Source of the DNA: Zelopaecilomyces penicillatus
Lineage: Eukaryota; Ascomycota; Sordariomycetes; Hypocreales; Pseudodiploosporaceae
Direction of reading: 5' to 3'
Assembly (NCBI GenBank): GCA_005765155.1
Contig: VCCP01000008.1
Coordinates: 1,054,001-1,118,000, forward strand
Length of the DNA: 64,000 nt
Part shown: one piece after another, positions 21,700 through 33,172 of the stretch
Position numbering within the stretch: the first letter of the stretch is position 1
Layout of the letters: every line of letters starts with the position of its first letter
The notes under the pieces: generated by a model
The model's database searches: none
What the model was told of the DNA's origin: nothing
What the model saw: the letters and a program-made list of their open reading frames with translations, nothing else
Program-made: the position numbers and the translations under genes

Positions 21700-23786
21700 G
21701 TTGGCGGCTGTGGTAAATTGATAACAAGTAATAATGTTTAGACTAGGTAATTTTCAGTTTGAAGCCGAAGAAGAAAAGACGTACTGAAACAAATGCTGAA
21801 TTGCAGGCGCATGCTGAGGTTTCTATAGTTCCTCGCAGTAGGTGGTTCTTACACAAAGACGTCTCTCAACTTTCACCAACCTGTTTTAGGCGAATTGTTG
21901 TCGTTATGTTCCTTCTTAGCGCTAACAAACAGATTGCCGCCGCATGCTCATATTTTCGCACAAATAACGACAACCGTTGTGAACCACAGAACTCCATCCT
22001 CCCACTTGGAAGCCCGAGCTGTAAAAAGCGCCCACCCTGTAGGTTGTTGGACAACGTTATTGGATTAGGAGATATATGCTGTACAGGGGATCTGACTGTG
22101 CGCGAACAAGGGCTGACCAAACGACTCGCATGACTCAATTTAGGGGGTCAATAGAGTGCACAAAGACACCGCTAAGACCACCCCAAGGGACTTCAACTGA
22201 TAAATTTACTAATATGTAGAAATCTCTGTAAATTTCCAGAGATCTCTGGCAATATCCAGAAATATATAGAAATCGCTAGAAATCGCTAGAAATCGCTAGG
22301 AGCGATATCTACAAATATATAGCAATCTCAGTCAAACCTGGTACCAGGTATCTTAGGTATTCAGGCATTGTTATATCGGCGGTGTTTTTTCGCACCCTGT
22401 TAGGACTCAATGTGGAAGGAGAAAGCTTTTGGATAAGACGGAAGTTGCCATTTGGGCTGTGTTGCGGTGGTATTGAGCCAGTGTAAGCGAATGAGTATAT
22501 GCCAAGTAATTGACCCCAAAGCCGTGTAAGTAACCAACTCGTCAGAGTTACATTTGTAGGTGTAGGCTGTAGGCCCCTCGTAGCGACACGACAGAACAAG
22601 CCATGTAGTAGTTCTCAGTTATACATTGACTTGGTGGCTGATTTAAGCCTCATCATTAGTCAGGCTGATTCCAATTTTTTGTTCTGCACCCTGCATCGTG
22701 TTTAATTCTCTCCGTGGGTGGTACCCCTAGTATGAACTGCTTCAGACTGCAGCTGGCTTTGCTCTGGTATGATTGTAGCTCTAATCTTTCTCCTATTTCC
22801 GTTTCAACTATGGACGTTGGGCTGTGCAAAATGATCGTTGACATCCCAGCATAGGAATCAGGAATGAGGGTTGACTCATGGCGAGAGCTTGACAGACCAG
22901 ATCCCCCCACTCCCCATTGCCATCACTTGCATGTCGTTTATGCGTTGCATCATACCCTGTCAATGACAAAACCCACTATTTAGCTGTGAGCATCGGATGA
23001 TCCTGGTTAACTGACCATTGGCGCTCCGACAATGCGTCTGACTTTAAGTTCATATTGGGGCCATAGTAACCCGGTGACCTGCCTAACCCGGCAAGAGGTC
23101 ACAATCAAAGTCAACGTTGTCCTTCAATAGAACCTGGAGAAGCTTCACCCTTGTTCAAGTGTACTCATGTTCATCCGGCGCCACATGATGCTGCAACAGA
23201 ATTCTTGAGGACTATAACCCTCCTTCGCAAGGTCGACCAAGTTTTTCTTCAATTCCTACTACAAAAAAAAATAGAAAACTAAAGATTGAGCAAGCCTTGC
23301 CATTTGGTCGAAATTCAGCTAGTTTGTGGTTGTCGAGCCAACCAGCGCGCTCGTCGCGAACTTTGGAGAGAACCAACAGCAATTCGCGTGAAACCTGAGT
23401 GCAGTGCCATACGTCAATATTTCGTATTTTTAGGGCTAGAATTTCACAAACATGCCTCTCAAGGTCTGCTCTACAAGAGCTGTATCGCCATTTAATCATT
23501 TCGGTCGCAGTACAAAGTAACGTACGTAGTATGATAAGTGCAATCTTGAATTGCCTCGCTTAGACACCGAAAAACGGCGGTGCTGATGCACATGATCGAA
23601 CCAAAATATAGCAGAGTGAGCAGGGTAAGGGTCGCTCCAATATCTTTTATTTAACAAACGAGCTTCAAGAGGATGGCTGACTGCGAAGAGATATAGGCTG
23701 ACACAGGTGCGAGGCGTCCACCGTATAGTGGTAGCCAGCCTCAACGCGTTGACAACACTGAGCAGAAGCAGCAAAGCACAAATGTC
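21700..23786. other. Intergenic region between secreted-protein gene and Aurora-like kinase
   Basis: About 2.1 kb. It includes repeat copy B (22200-22390). Remaining open frames are short and unconvincing. The last few hundred bases are presumably the kinase promoter. Confidence 0.5.
22200..22390. repeat. Decayed dispersed repeat, copy B, with 10-bp units
   Basis: Contains three tandem AAATCGCTAG units near 22267-22299 and several GTAGAAAT/CCAGAAAT variants, followed by ATATCGGCGGTGTTTTTT at 22373-22390. Resembles copy A at 20255-20407 in order and orientation and shares the unit style of the array at 12951-13050. Confidence 0.45.
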
Positions 23787-24823
23787 ATGCCCGTCCCTAC
23801 TCAAATGCCTCCACCGAAACTCACACAGTCTTCCCTGCTGGTTCGAAAGACTACCACTACAATTTCGTCTAAACAGCATGAGAATGCGCTCCCATCCGAT
23901 TTCGCCGCGGTCCCCATCATCCAGCAACCCGCATTCAAACAGTTCCATCTCGGAATGTTCGAAATCGGTCGATCTCTAGGCAAAGGCAAATTCGGACGAG
24001 TATATCTTGCGCGAGAACGACAGAGCGGATTTTTCTGCGCGTTAAAAGTTCTCTACAAGAACGAAATCTTACAAGGCCGAGTCGAAAAGCAAGTGCATCG
24101 AGAAGTCGAGATCCAAAGCAATGTGCGGCACCCAAACATCCTCCAACTCTACGGCCACTTTCACGATAGCAAGAGGATATTCTTGATACTCGAATTCGCC
24201 GGCAAAGGAGAGCTGTATAAACATTTGCAAAAGGAACAACGTTTCCCAGAGTGGAAAGAAGCGCAGTATATTGCGCAAATGGCTAGCGCCTTGCGATATA
24301 TCCACAGCAAGCATATCATGCATCGCGATATCAAGCCTGAAAATATCCTTGTGGGGATATACGGAGAGATCAAGATGTCCGATTTTGGATGGAGCGTTCA
24401 TGCGCCAAGTGGTCGCAGACTCACTAAGTGTGGTACATTGGATTACTTGCCTCCTGAGATGGTAGATCCTGGCAGGTCGAATAAATTTTATAATGAGAAG
24501 ATTGATATTTGGTCGTTGGGTGTTTTGATGTATGAGTTCTTGGTTGGTGAAGCACCGTTTGAAGATTCGCCTGTTATGACGCAAAGAAGGATTGCAACGG
24601 CTGACATGAAGGTACCCGCCTTTGTAAGCTTAGAGGCAAAGGACCTCATCAAAAAGGTAAGTTGAAATTCAACTTTCCAAATCGTTTGATGTGGCTAACA
24701 TTTATTCAGCTCCTCGTTCTAGAAGCGAACAAAAGGTTGTCTTTGGATCAAGTGCTGCAACATCCATGGATAGTCAAACACTGTTCAAGTACTAGCGAAT
24801 CACCCAGACTAGCGAGGCCATAG
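23787..24823 (+). CDS. ipl1: Aurora-type Ser/Thr kinase (Ipl1-like)
   Basis: Exons 23787-24656 and 24710-24823 (53-bp intron, branch GCTAAC) give 327 residues. After a ~55-residue basic N-terminus the kinase domain shows the Gly-loop GKGKFGRVYL, VAIK-type Lys87, HRD with Asp181 (MHRDIKPENIL), DFG with Asp199 and the Aurora-specific activation segment RRLTKCGTLDYLPPEM with T-loop Thr213. The end is QHPWIVKHC. Aurora kinases act at centromeres in the chromosomal passenger complex to correct kinetochore-microtubule attachment. All catalytic residues are present. The N-terminal extension is short compared with what I remember of fungal orthologues, so an unrecognised upstream exon or a paralogue is possible. 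An out-of-frame ATG lies five bases before the chosen start. Confidence 0.88.
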
Positions 24824-25567
24824 GCATCATGTCATTCTTTCGGAGCCATACATGGCCCTAGACATGGCTATAAATGGCGTTTGTGCCTATGATGAAACGG
24901 ATTCTAGATGGGCCCCCTTTTTAAAAATCCATACAGACAACTCACTCGCGCTCCCCCTCCACCCAAGAACAGGCTTCATCGTCGCACAAAAGATTCTGGA
25001 AGCAAGGAATACATATACCTAAGAGGGCGGAGCATATCAAGAACACGATCGCTTCTGATATAAGAACTCCAGGGTTATGGCAATCGGACCAGGGAGGTTT
25101 TGGCATCTATATTCACTATGCTTTCTCTGATGGTACCAAAATCTTGCCGTGCGATGAGCTCCTCTTCGAGCCCGAGTAATCGTACTGACAAATTTGATCG
25201 GCACAGATGTGCAGGCAAGGACAGCCACATCAAGGTGGAAATCAGTCAGCAGATCCTGTCCCATTGGCAGAGACATTTGGTAGAAACTTGATCAAGGACA
25301 TGAAGAAATTCTCCTTGAAGCAAGACTTATTGAGCCATGTTCAAGAGAAACGCGAATAAAAAGATAAATCCTTCTTAACACATCGCGTTTTTGGCATTTG
25401 TGATCAATGAATTTAGATGGTTCAAATAGTTCATCGACTTTGGGGTCCCTACACCAAACCAACTCCAAGCCACTGTGGTGCACATAATCATTCAGGATAT
25501 TTGGCCACTACGGAAAGCGACGTGAAGCATTCAAACCACCCTTATATAAAAAAAATACCAACTTTAT
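24824..25567. other. Intergenic region between convergent genes
   Basis: About 740 bp between the 3' ends of the kinase and the beta-lactamase-like gene. No gene or repeat was recognised. Confidence 0.5.
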
Positions 25568-27021
25568 TCAGTTAGCAAAAAGCTCGTAGGCCGCTCGTTC
25601 AAGCTCTATGAACAATGACGATGCGACAGTATCACCATGAGGGAACAAATTCACAACCATAACACCAGCAATTCCCGACTTGCGATCAATCCACTAACCC
25701 GATTATCAAACGCGTGTCAAAAGTTAGCCTCGGTTCCCAGAATTATGAATAGCAGAGACACTGGGTAGGAAATTTCAACTCACCCATCGAGGATTGTTGG
25801 CGCCACTCCATGTAAGACTCCCCTTGCGCCTCATACCGGGGATGTCATCCATGCAAATCACTCCTCCAAGTCCAAAGTCGATAGGCAGACCTTCAGGATA
25901 CTCAGGCCCGAATCCAGGCTTAATCATGGGATTGAAGCACACAGCCTGGAGCATTTCTCTTTGTTGCTCGCTCAGCTGTGGCGTAAACATCGTTTTTACC
26001 GTCTCTGCCGATACTACTTTCGGAGAATCATGTAGCAACGCCCGCTGAATGCGAGCATAGTCGTGTGCAGTGGTGCAGAGGCCAGCCCCGCCGGATTCCA
26101 TATCGCTTTTTGCGGGAGTGCTGTAGTCGTACGGTTTAAGGTTACCGTCGCTGTCTCGTATGGTGTAAGCATCAATGAACCGGGAGACGGTATGAGCTAC
26201 GTGACCGCTGGTTTCAAAGCCAGAGTCGTACATTCCCAAGGGCTCAAGAAGGTGCTGCTTCATGTATTCGCCCAGAGTTTGACCAGTCACCTTTTCGAGG
26301 ACGATGCCCGCCCAGTCCAAGGCAGAGCCGTACCACCACCCATTGCCAGGAACGAATTTGAGCGGAGTGGTGTAGCCCTCTTTCGTCCAATCTCTCATTG
26401 AGGCTTTGCGGCCGATGGCCTCGGACCATTTAACAAGATCTGGATCGACGAGATCATACCCAAGCCCAACCGTGTGAGTCAGAAGATGTCTACATGGGCA
26501 GTTAGGCACCCGCTCAGTGTTTATGATTTTCAGCGTGAAACGTAAGCAAGCATCTCACCTTAGTGTGATCGGTTCAACGTTATCCTCGAGAATAGGCTGC
26601 CCTTCAGTTGTGAACCCGCGCAAGATCTGCATGGCCGCCAGCTCTGGCACAAGCCCGCGAACGTCATCATCCAACGCAATCCGTTTGCTCTCAACGAGCT
26701 GCATAAGACATGTAGTCGTTACCAGCTTTGTGAGTGAGGCGACCCAAGTGCATGTGTCCCCATCAAACAGAGCGGAATCAGCTTTGAGATCAATTCGGCC
26801 TGCTGCCCCAGAGTACAAAACGCCTGTAATAGAGTCAGCCTATCATTTTGTATATCTCAGAGTTGCAAGCATGTTTCGAAAAGGTAAATCTTGAAATTCT
26901 GAGCCAGTGGCACTGGTTTACCTTCTTTGTTCGTCACGACAAAAGCCGCGCCGAGGACCTTGTTGTTGGTGTCGTCTCCTTGGGCAACAATGGCCTGGAG
27001 AATGGCATCCAAGCGTTCCAT
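25568..27021 (-). CDS. Beta-lactamase/transpeptidase-fold serine enzyme
   Basis: Exons on the minus strand are 27021-26922, 26823-26559, 26489-25784 and 25693-25568 (introns of 98, 69 and 90 bp), giving 398 residues. The fold signature is present: SxxK as S63-L-T-K66 (WVASLTKLVTT), the second motif Tyr as Y175 in WWYGSALDW, and HLLTHTVGLGY near 123. The C-terminus has LTWSGANNPRW joined to WIDRKSGIAGV. Fungal proteins of this group (PF00144) include esterases and acyltransferases such as the LovD type. No signal peptide is seen, so it is likely intracellular. The substrate is unknown; no biosynthetic cluster lies beside it. Length and motif spacing are normal for the family. Confidence 0.88.
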
Positions 27022-27529
27022 GATGTGTAACTGCTGGACCGGAATATTAGGAGGCTTTCGTTGGGCACTATATGCTAGGAATGGCTTTGAGACTTCTCAG
27101 ATTGTGATCTTTGCCAAAACGCAAATCAGTCGCAGCGGAGTGCCGTTTGTGATGCAAAGTCTACAATAGTAACTTCTAAATCAGTACGACAACTCAAACT
27201 TTATAAACAACAGGCAACCGCAACAAGGGCGGGGTTATTGAGTCATCTCTAAACAGCACGGAAACTCATGTATTCATACATACGCCGTCGACTGCAACGT
27301 GACTGGTTGGGTTAGTTTTATCATGTAAGCGTGCGTCAGACGGGCCAAAATCCAGGCCGAAGGATGGGAACCACGTCCGGCCAATTGTGTGCTCGCGGCT
27401 GCGTTCCGGATCCGCGTCAGGCAATGCCCGGTCCCTCGCTAATAACGACATTTCTGCTAACACGCAAACTTTCCCCTCATCTGCACTTCCAGTCCGTCCC
27501 AAACCCGGTCATAGGTCCGATCCGCCGTC
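27022..27529. other. Divergent promoter region
   Basis: About 500 bp between the start codons of the beta-lactamase-like and Nudix genes. It probably serves both promoters. No distinct motif is claimed. Confidence 0.5.
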
Positions 27530-28604
27530 ATGTCCACCCCGGCCCGTGAGAAGACGTCCGGCCTACTGAAGCTCATTACACTTGTTGACAAGTAAGTTTT
27601 TTCACAAACCTGCCACACACTGATTGTCAGTGGGCACAAATAGAGGATGATGAGGCGAGATTGAAACAACCCAACTGACTCTCTCATGCTTCTTATGTAG
27701 CGTCTCGCTGAACTTTGAGCAAGAATATTTCCCATACTACAGACTATTCTTTGCACCTGATGCCAGACCCCATGGCTACATACATCCCAACACTGTGACT
27801 CACATGCCATGGCCACCAGCATTTCATATTGATAATGAGAAACGTCAAGTTGTGCTCGAAGCACCACCTGCAGGAGTCTCTTTGTCTGCACATGCCAATG
27901 CAGCACTCCAGCAGGCGGTCGATGGAGCCATCGCTGGAGGCAAGTTCCCAACATTGAATGGCATGCATAGCGAGTATTTCCTCGTTGTGGGCGCCCAGGA
28001 ATTTGTCCAGGTAGAGCGTTTCACTTCCGCACTATTTGGCATCGCAACCCGTGGCTCGCATTTGACGGCTTATACTCGCACACCAGAGGGTGAACTGCGT
28101 CTCTGGGTCGCGCGTCGGAGCAAGAATCTTCTCAGCTATCCAGGCTTGCTAGACAGCACTGTGGCAGGAGGCGTCAAAGCCAGCGATACACCCCTTGGCT
28201 GTATCCTTGCTGAATCAACCGAAGAAGCTGCCTTGCCGGCCTCACTTGTGGCTGCCCGGGTGAAGACGACGGGCGTCATCACGCTGGCGAATCGCAACCC
28301 GCGAACAGAGCTCTTCCACTCAGAAATCATATATGTTTACGATCTAGAACTATCGGACACGGATGAGGAAAGACCACGACCCGGCGACGACGACGAGGTG
28401 GAGGGGTTTGTACTCATGAGCTGCGAAGAGGTCAAGAACCGCATGTTGGCAGGCGAGTTCAAGCCCAACGTGTGCCCAGTTATGGTGGACTTTTTGATAC
28501 GGCACGGAGAGATCACGCCAGAGCAAGAACCAGATTTTATCGAGATTTGCACCAGACTCAGACGACGACTGCCGGTTCCAACTACAGTGGATGGCTGCTC
28601 TTAG
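27530..28604 (+). CDS. Nudix hydrolase, thiamine-pyrophosphokinase-related (YJR142W-like)
   Basis: Exons 27530-27591 and 27701-28604 (109-bp intron) give 321 residues. The N-terminal half has the alpha/beta composition of the domain (DUF4743) found ahead of Nudix in this family. The middle part holds LWVARRSKNLLSYPGLLDS, then the Nudix box GGVKASDTPLGCILAESTEEAAL near residue 185-207. The two Glu of the EE pair are present, but the Arg-Glu of the consensus REUxEE reads Ala-Glu. Yeast and plant relatives hydrolyse oxidised or damaged forms of thiamine diphosphate. The terminal FIEICTRLRRR is typical. The non-consensus Nudix box may lower metal-dependent activity. Function is inferred from the family. 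Confidence 0.85.
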
Positions 28605-30164
28605 TTAATAATGCAAAGACTTATGGGTGCATTGATGGAGGGGAATGAAGACTGTGGAGATAGAAATCAGGCCAAAACATAGAGAAAAGTAGAATATCAA
28701 TGAATTGCCTCGAAATGCCTAAATAGTGCACACGCACACGCAGCTTTTGGGGGGAAAGGCGAGCAAGCGCCGAGCCCGTTGCAGCCTTCCTTGCGTGGGT
28801 GCAGATATTGCGATCTCGGAGCTTTTCAGTGGTTCTTGTCGCAGGTGCCTGCCAACTCGGGTGCAAGTACAGGCGAACCGCAAATTTGGAAGGTCGAATC
28901 GGCATCTTCTCATCAAATTATGTTTGCACAATGCATGCAGCGGCAATGTTTTTTATCAATGTACCGTTATGAAACAACGATATGCCTTTTCTACGGAGCA
29001 GATACAGTGGTGTATGAACTGATTAGACTTTATACAGGTGTGCACCACTCACAGTCGTCACCCCTCCCCCGCATCCACCCACACACACAAAATTGCCATC
29101 TTGCATCTTGCATCTCCCAGCTCCAAGGCTCCACGCAAAAGTTTGGACTGCCCATCACGCACCCATCCGCCCACCCAGCGGCACTCTCCCTTTCTAACCT
29201 CCCCGGCCCTCACAACCATTGGCATCCTGTCAACGCCTTCTTCGCCTTTTAGAGCAGCATTCTGCCTTTACAGCAAGCAATCCACACTTCTTATCTTTTC
29301 CCATTGTTTATTGATTCGTTTCCAGTCCTGAGTAAAAAAAACCGCCACGAAAGGGTCCACCAGCAAAGCCGAGATTAATACATGAGGAATTCTCTCCCTT
29401 ATTCGCCCCCCTTTCCTCGACTCTCGACAGAACCATTCCGATAGGCATGCCAATCACCAACAGGCTGTCCTCATTTGTCCACTCAGGATTATGTTGCCAA
29501 TTCCTTCAACCGGCAGCCTACACAAAATTACCAGTCACGATGAAGCAGAGCTATGTTTAAATCACGACAAACCATCGGAGCGTCGATAGCTTCCTGGCGG
29601 CGGGTCCTATGCCAACAGTGTGCAGTTTACTCCATACAACATATCACACGAGAGCCATCATGTTAGAAACTGAGTCTCATCCTCTGCAATAATGAAGCTT
29701 CTCACTAGACCACGCATCATGTTCGGAGACAAGCAGAGGTTGGAACCGGAAAACGACTGCTCTGCAGGCCTTTTAAAGCGCATTATACAATTCAATCCTA
29801 CACGCTACGGTATAAAAGAGGACGCCAACTGCACATCCCCAGCTTTTGTCAAAAGCTCAAAGCAGAAACCAGTATGCCTCGTCCGCCATATCGAAGAGGC
29901 AGCTGCTGTCGATCAAACTCCTCAGCGCCAATCCCTCCAAATGCATCAAGGCCATTAGTCCATCCTTCCGTTTTCCCCCTGCCCTCGCAAAAATAAAAAC
30001 GCATTTTGCCCAAAACGCCAAGCCGACCACGATTCAGCAAAATCCGGTGCGCCCTAAAGCGCCTAGTGTACTCAAGATGCCATCTCTCACCACCTTCTCT
30101 GACTTTTACAGACGATCGATAAAGCAATGAGAACCCTGGTCCTCGGTCACACCTTGATAGTATT
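28605..30164. other. Intergenic region between Nudix and BET genes
   Basis: About 1.56 kb between convergent genes. No gene is recognised; open frames are short. Sequence around 29050-29250 is C-rich with CACACA stretches. Confidence 0.5.
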
Positions 30165-33163
30165 TCACTCCTCCTCAGAGTCTGAATCATCGCTTGACTC
30201 ATCGGCATTAGGAGAGTGTGCGTGCATCCTTTCATCGCCGTGCTCTTGACCAGGCGTGTATAGTTGACTGATGGCAGTCAGCTGAGCGATGCGAGCCTCC
30301 TGCTCCTGAGCGCTCATGGGCTTGTTCTTCTTGGGCTTTGCCGCAGTCTTGGGGGCAGACTGTTTGGCACTGGCCCTGGGAGGCTCTGGTGGAGGCTTGG
30401 CATCTCTGGCAAAACCTGGCAGAACCTTCTTGCAAAGATCCCACAATTTGAGCAAGGCATCATTGCTAAGCTGGTCAATGTCCAGCTCGAGCTCACCATC
30501 ATTGTTCTCCTGTTACGCAGTAACTAGTCAGCCCCAATAATTCAAAATGGGAGGGATCAAAGAGCCCAGAGTGGCATGGCAAAACAATACACGAAAGTGG
30601 TACTTACATTCTGGCCTGTGTCGCGTTTGATTATATCAATGGCACGATCAAGGTGCGGGTACTCGAGATCGTTGATAGCGCTCGCAATCAAATCCTTGTC
30701 AGCAGGCGACAAGGTCTTCTTAGGAACTTGCTTTTTTATTCCGCTAGACTTCTTGGGGTGATGTGGAGCACTACTCGTTGCCTTCTTGCTGGATACGTTG
30801 CTAGAACTTTTCGTCTTGCTGGATTTGCTAGACTTCTTGACGTGCTTGTCCTGCTTCGCCTTTGACTCGCTCAAATTCTGTGCAGCCTTGTACAATGCCG
30901 ACTGCACTACTTCGACGAAGTTTTTCTGAATGTCAATCAAGCTCTGGTTGGCGCCCGTAGCAAACAAGCCATTGAGTTTTTTACTCTCCTCATCGAGCTT
31001 ACTGGTCAGTTCCTGAACTTCCTTGGAGAAATCAGCACCCGAGGTGGACGCATGGTCGACTTCGTCGTCCTCATCCTCATCCTCATCGTCGCTATCGTTG
31101 GAAGAGGAGGCCACTGGCGCATTGGCCTTTGCATACCTAACCAGCCAAGCATCTTTGCCCTTGAGTTGCGCAGTGTACAAATCCTCAAGCTGCTTAGCTG
31201 TGAGTGAAACAGGATTGCCTTGATCAGGGGGTCCGTTGAAACTGTAACAGTTGTTGAAAATTAGCCTGACAGTCTTGTCAAAATCCTTCAGGCTTGAAAT
31301 CTCCCCGGCAGAGAGTAAGCGAGACACCTTGCCCAAGTCCATGGGCTTTTTGATTATTGAGTAATAATCAGGAATGTTAAGTCCTTCAGCATCCACAGCA
31401 TCCAAAAACCAGGTGTTGAGAAGCCCGTGCTTGGGGTGCATGAGTTCTGTCAGCACCTCTTCGCAGAATTGCAACTCTGGCTTAAGCTTCTTGCGGGACG
31501 GCTTAGTGGTGTAGTCAATATCCTTAGGTTTCGGTGCACGCACAGTCCGCTTGGGCCGGTCGCCTTCCGTGGCTGTCGAGTTCCGACGGTCAACGGAAGA
31601 CTCCTGAACCACAGGCTTTGGCTTTGCCTCAGGCGCCTCGCGTACCGGACTTGATACAGGCCCTGACGATTGTCTTCGGACAGCCGCTTCGTTACTGACG
31701 ACAGCACGATGCTCACGTAGAGGTTTGGGTTTTGGCGTGGCTTTCTGCCTAATGGGCTCTTCATCAGGGATGGAGAGCACATCATTCCAAACAGCTTTTA
31801 TGGCGTGAAGTGCAGATGCTGTTACCTCGTGGATAGGGCCATTGAAGCTCAGTGTGTTTTCAAAGATCAGGGCTAAATCCTTCTTGAACCCACCCATCGT
31901 CGCATAAGCAGTACTGGGGTCACGTAGATTCCGATCAATCTCAGAGAGATCCATTGGTCTGTCAATACGGGCAAGATATGATTCTCCAAGAGCAGGCCAA
32001 AGCTTCGCAACGGCATCTCGGAAGTGCCCACCATGCTTCGTCTTCTTGATTCTTCCAATGACCTTGCGGATCTCACGACGCTGATATGATGTCAACTTTT
32101 TGTTGTTCATGTCGGGATCTTCCCATAGCGTTAGTGTGAGAAGGGTAGCCTGGCTGTCGCTGGCAGGTGCAGAGGTGTCAGTCGCTGCAGCGGGAGTTGC
32201 AGTCTGCTCATCCTCTTTGGGTTCTGTCTTTGCACGCTTTGGCGCAGGCTCGTCTGCAGCGTCGTCTTCTCGCTCTCGAGCAACCTTTGTGCTTGGTACA
32301 TCGGCCATGGACACCTCAATAGAGGTTTCAACGGGTGAGATATCCATCTCAGTTGAATCAATAGCAAGCTGTGACATGCTCGCAGGGCCCAGGTCTACTT
32401 CAGAGGTAGGAAGTGCCGGAGTCTCGTCAGCCTGTCCAGGCTTTGAAGCACTGGCAGGCTTATCAGTCAGCTCATCAGTAGCCTTGTCAGACATTTCAGT
32501 ATCTTTCACATCTGCATCAGACTTCTTCGGAGATGTTGGTGCGGCAGGTGACTTTTTGTCTTTGTCCTCTTGAGTAGCTTCCTTAGTGCCATTTACACTT
32601 GTCGCATCTTCCATCTGTACGTCCTCGGAATCCGACCTCTTCTTGGGAGAAGGCTGTGAAGCATTTCCCTCTTTCTTCTCGGGCGATTCCTTGGTTGCTG
32701 TGTCTGCACCGCTCACTGCGGGTTTCTCCTCAATTTTTTGGGGATCAGAAGCCTCTGAGGTGGATGGCTTGCTGCTGTTGACGATGTCTTCGCTTTTAGG
32801 TACATCACCATTTGAGGTGACCCCATTAGGTGTACCATTACTTTTCGGTGACTTATTTCCGTTCACTGCTGTCTCATCAGACTTGGAATTGGGCTTCGTC
32901 TCTGATAGTGTAGGCGGCTCGGTCTTTGTTTCGGGTTGAGCTTCGTTCTTTGACTCAACTGGTGATACATGACTGCAAAAATGTCGCGTAAGTATCGCAG
33001 ACTTGGAAAGGCATAACAGCGATGGCGGCAATTGCAACGAAGCCAAAAGCATGAATATTATGCAGGGAATTACTCACCCGTTGACGTCAGACTTGTCCTT
33101 TTCCAGAACCGGCGATTGCGGCTTTGGATCCCGAGCAGGGGCGTCTGATGCAGGCGACGCCAT
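30165..33163 (-). CDS. bdf1: BET-family double-bromodomain protein, Bdf1-like
   Basis: Exons on the minus strand are 33163-33078, 32972-30608 and 30509-30165 (introns of 105 and 98 bp), giving 931 residues. ATG 33163 has A at -3; an in-frame ATG at 33172 would add three residues. Residues ~30-310 are acidic and Ser/Thr/Lys-rich. Bromodomain 1 spans ~316-429 (LWPALGESYL, RPMDL, TLSFNGP) and bromodomain 2 ~526-623 (IPDYYSIIKKPMDLG, CYSFNGP); both keep the acetyl-lysine-binding Asn. After a Ser/Lys linker comes the ET domain (~780-848: SPADKDLIASAINDLEYPHL ... LKLWDLCKKVLPGF), split by intron 2, and an acidic tail. BET proteins read acetylated histones H3/H4 and recruit transcription machinery such as TFIID. 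Confidence 0.95.
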
Positions 33164-33172
33164 GATGGCCAT

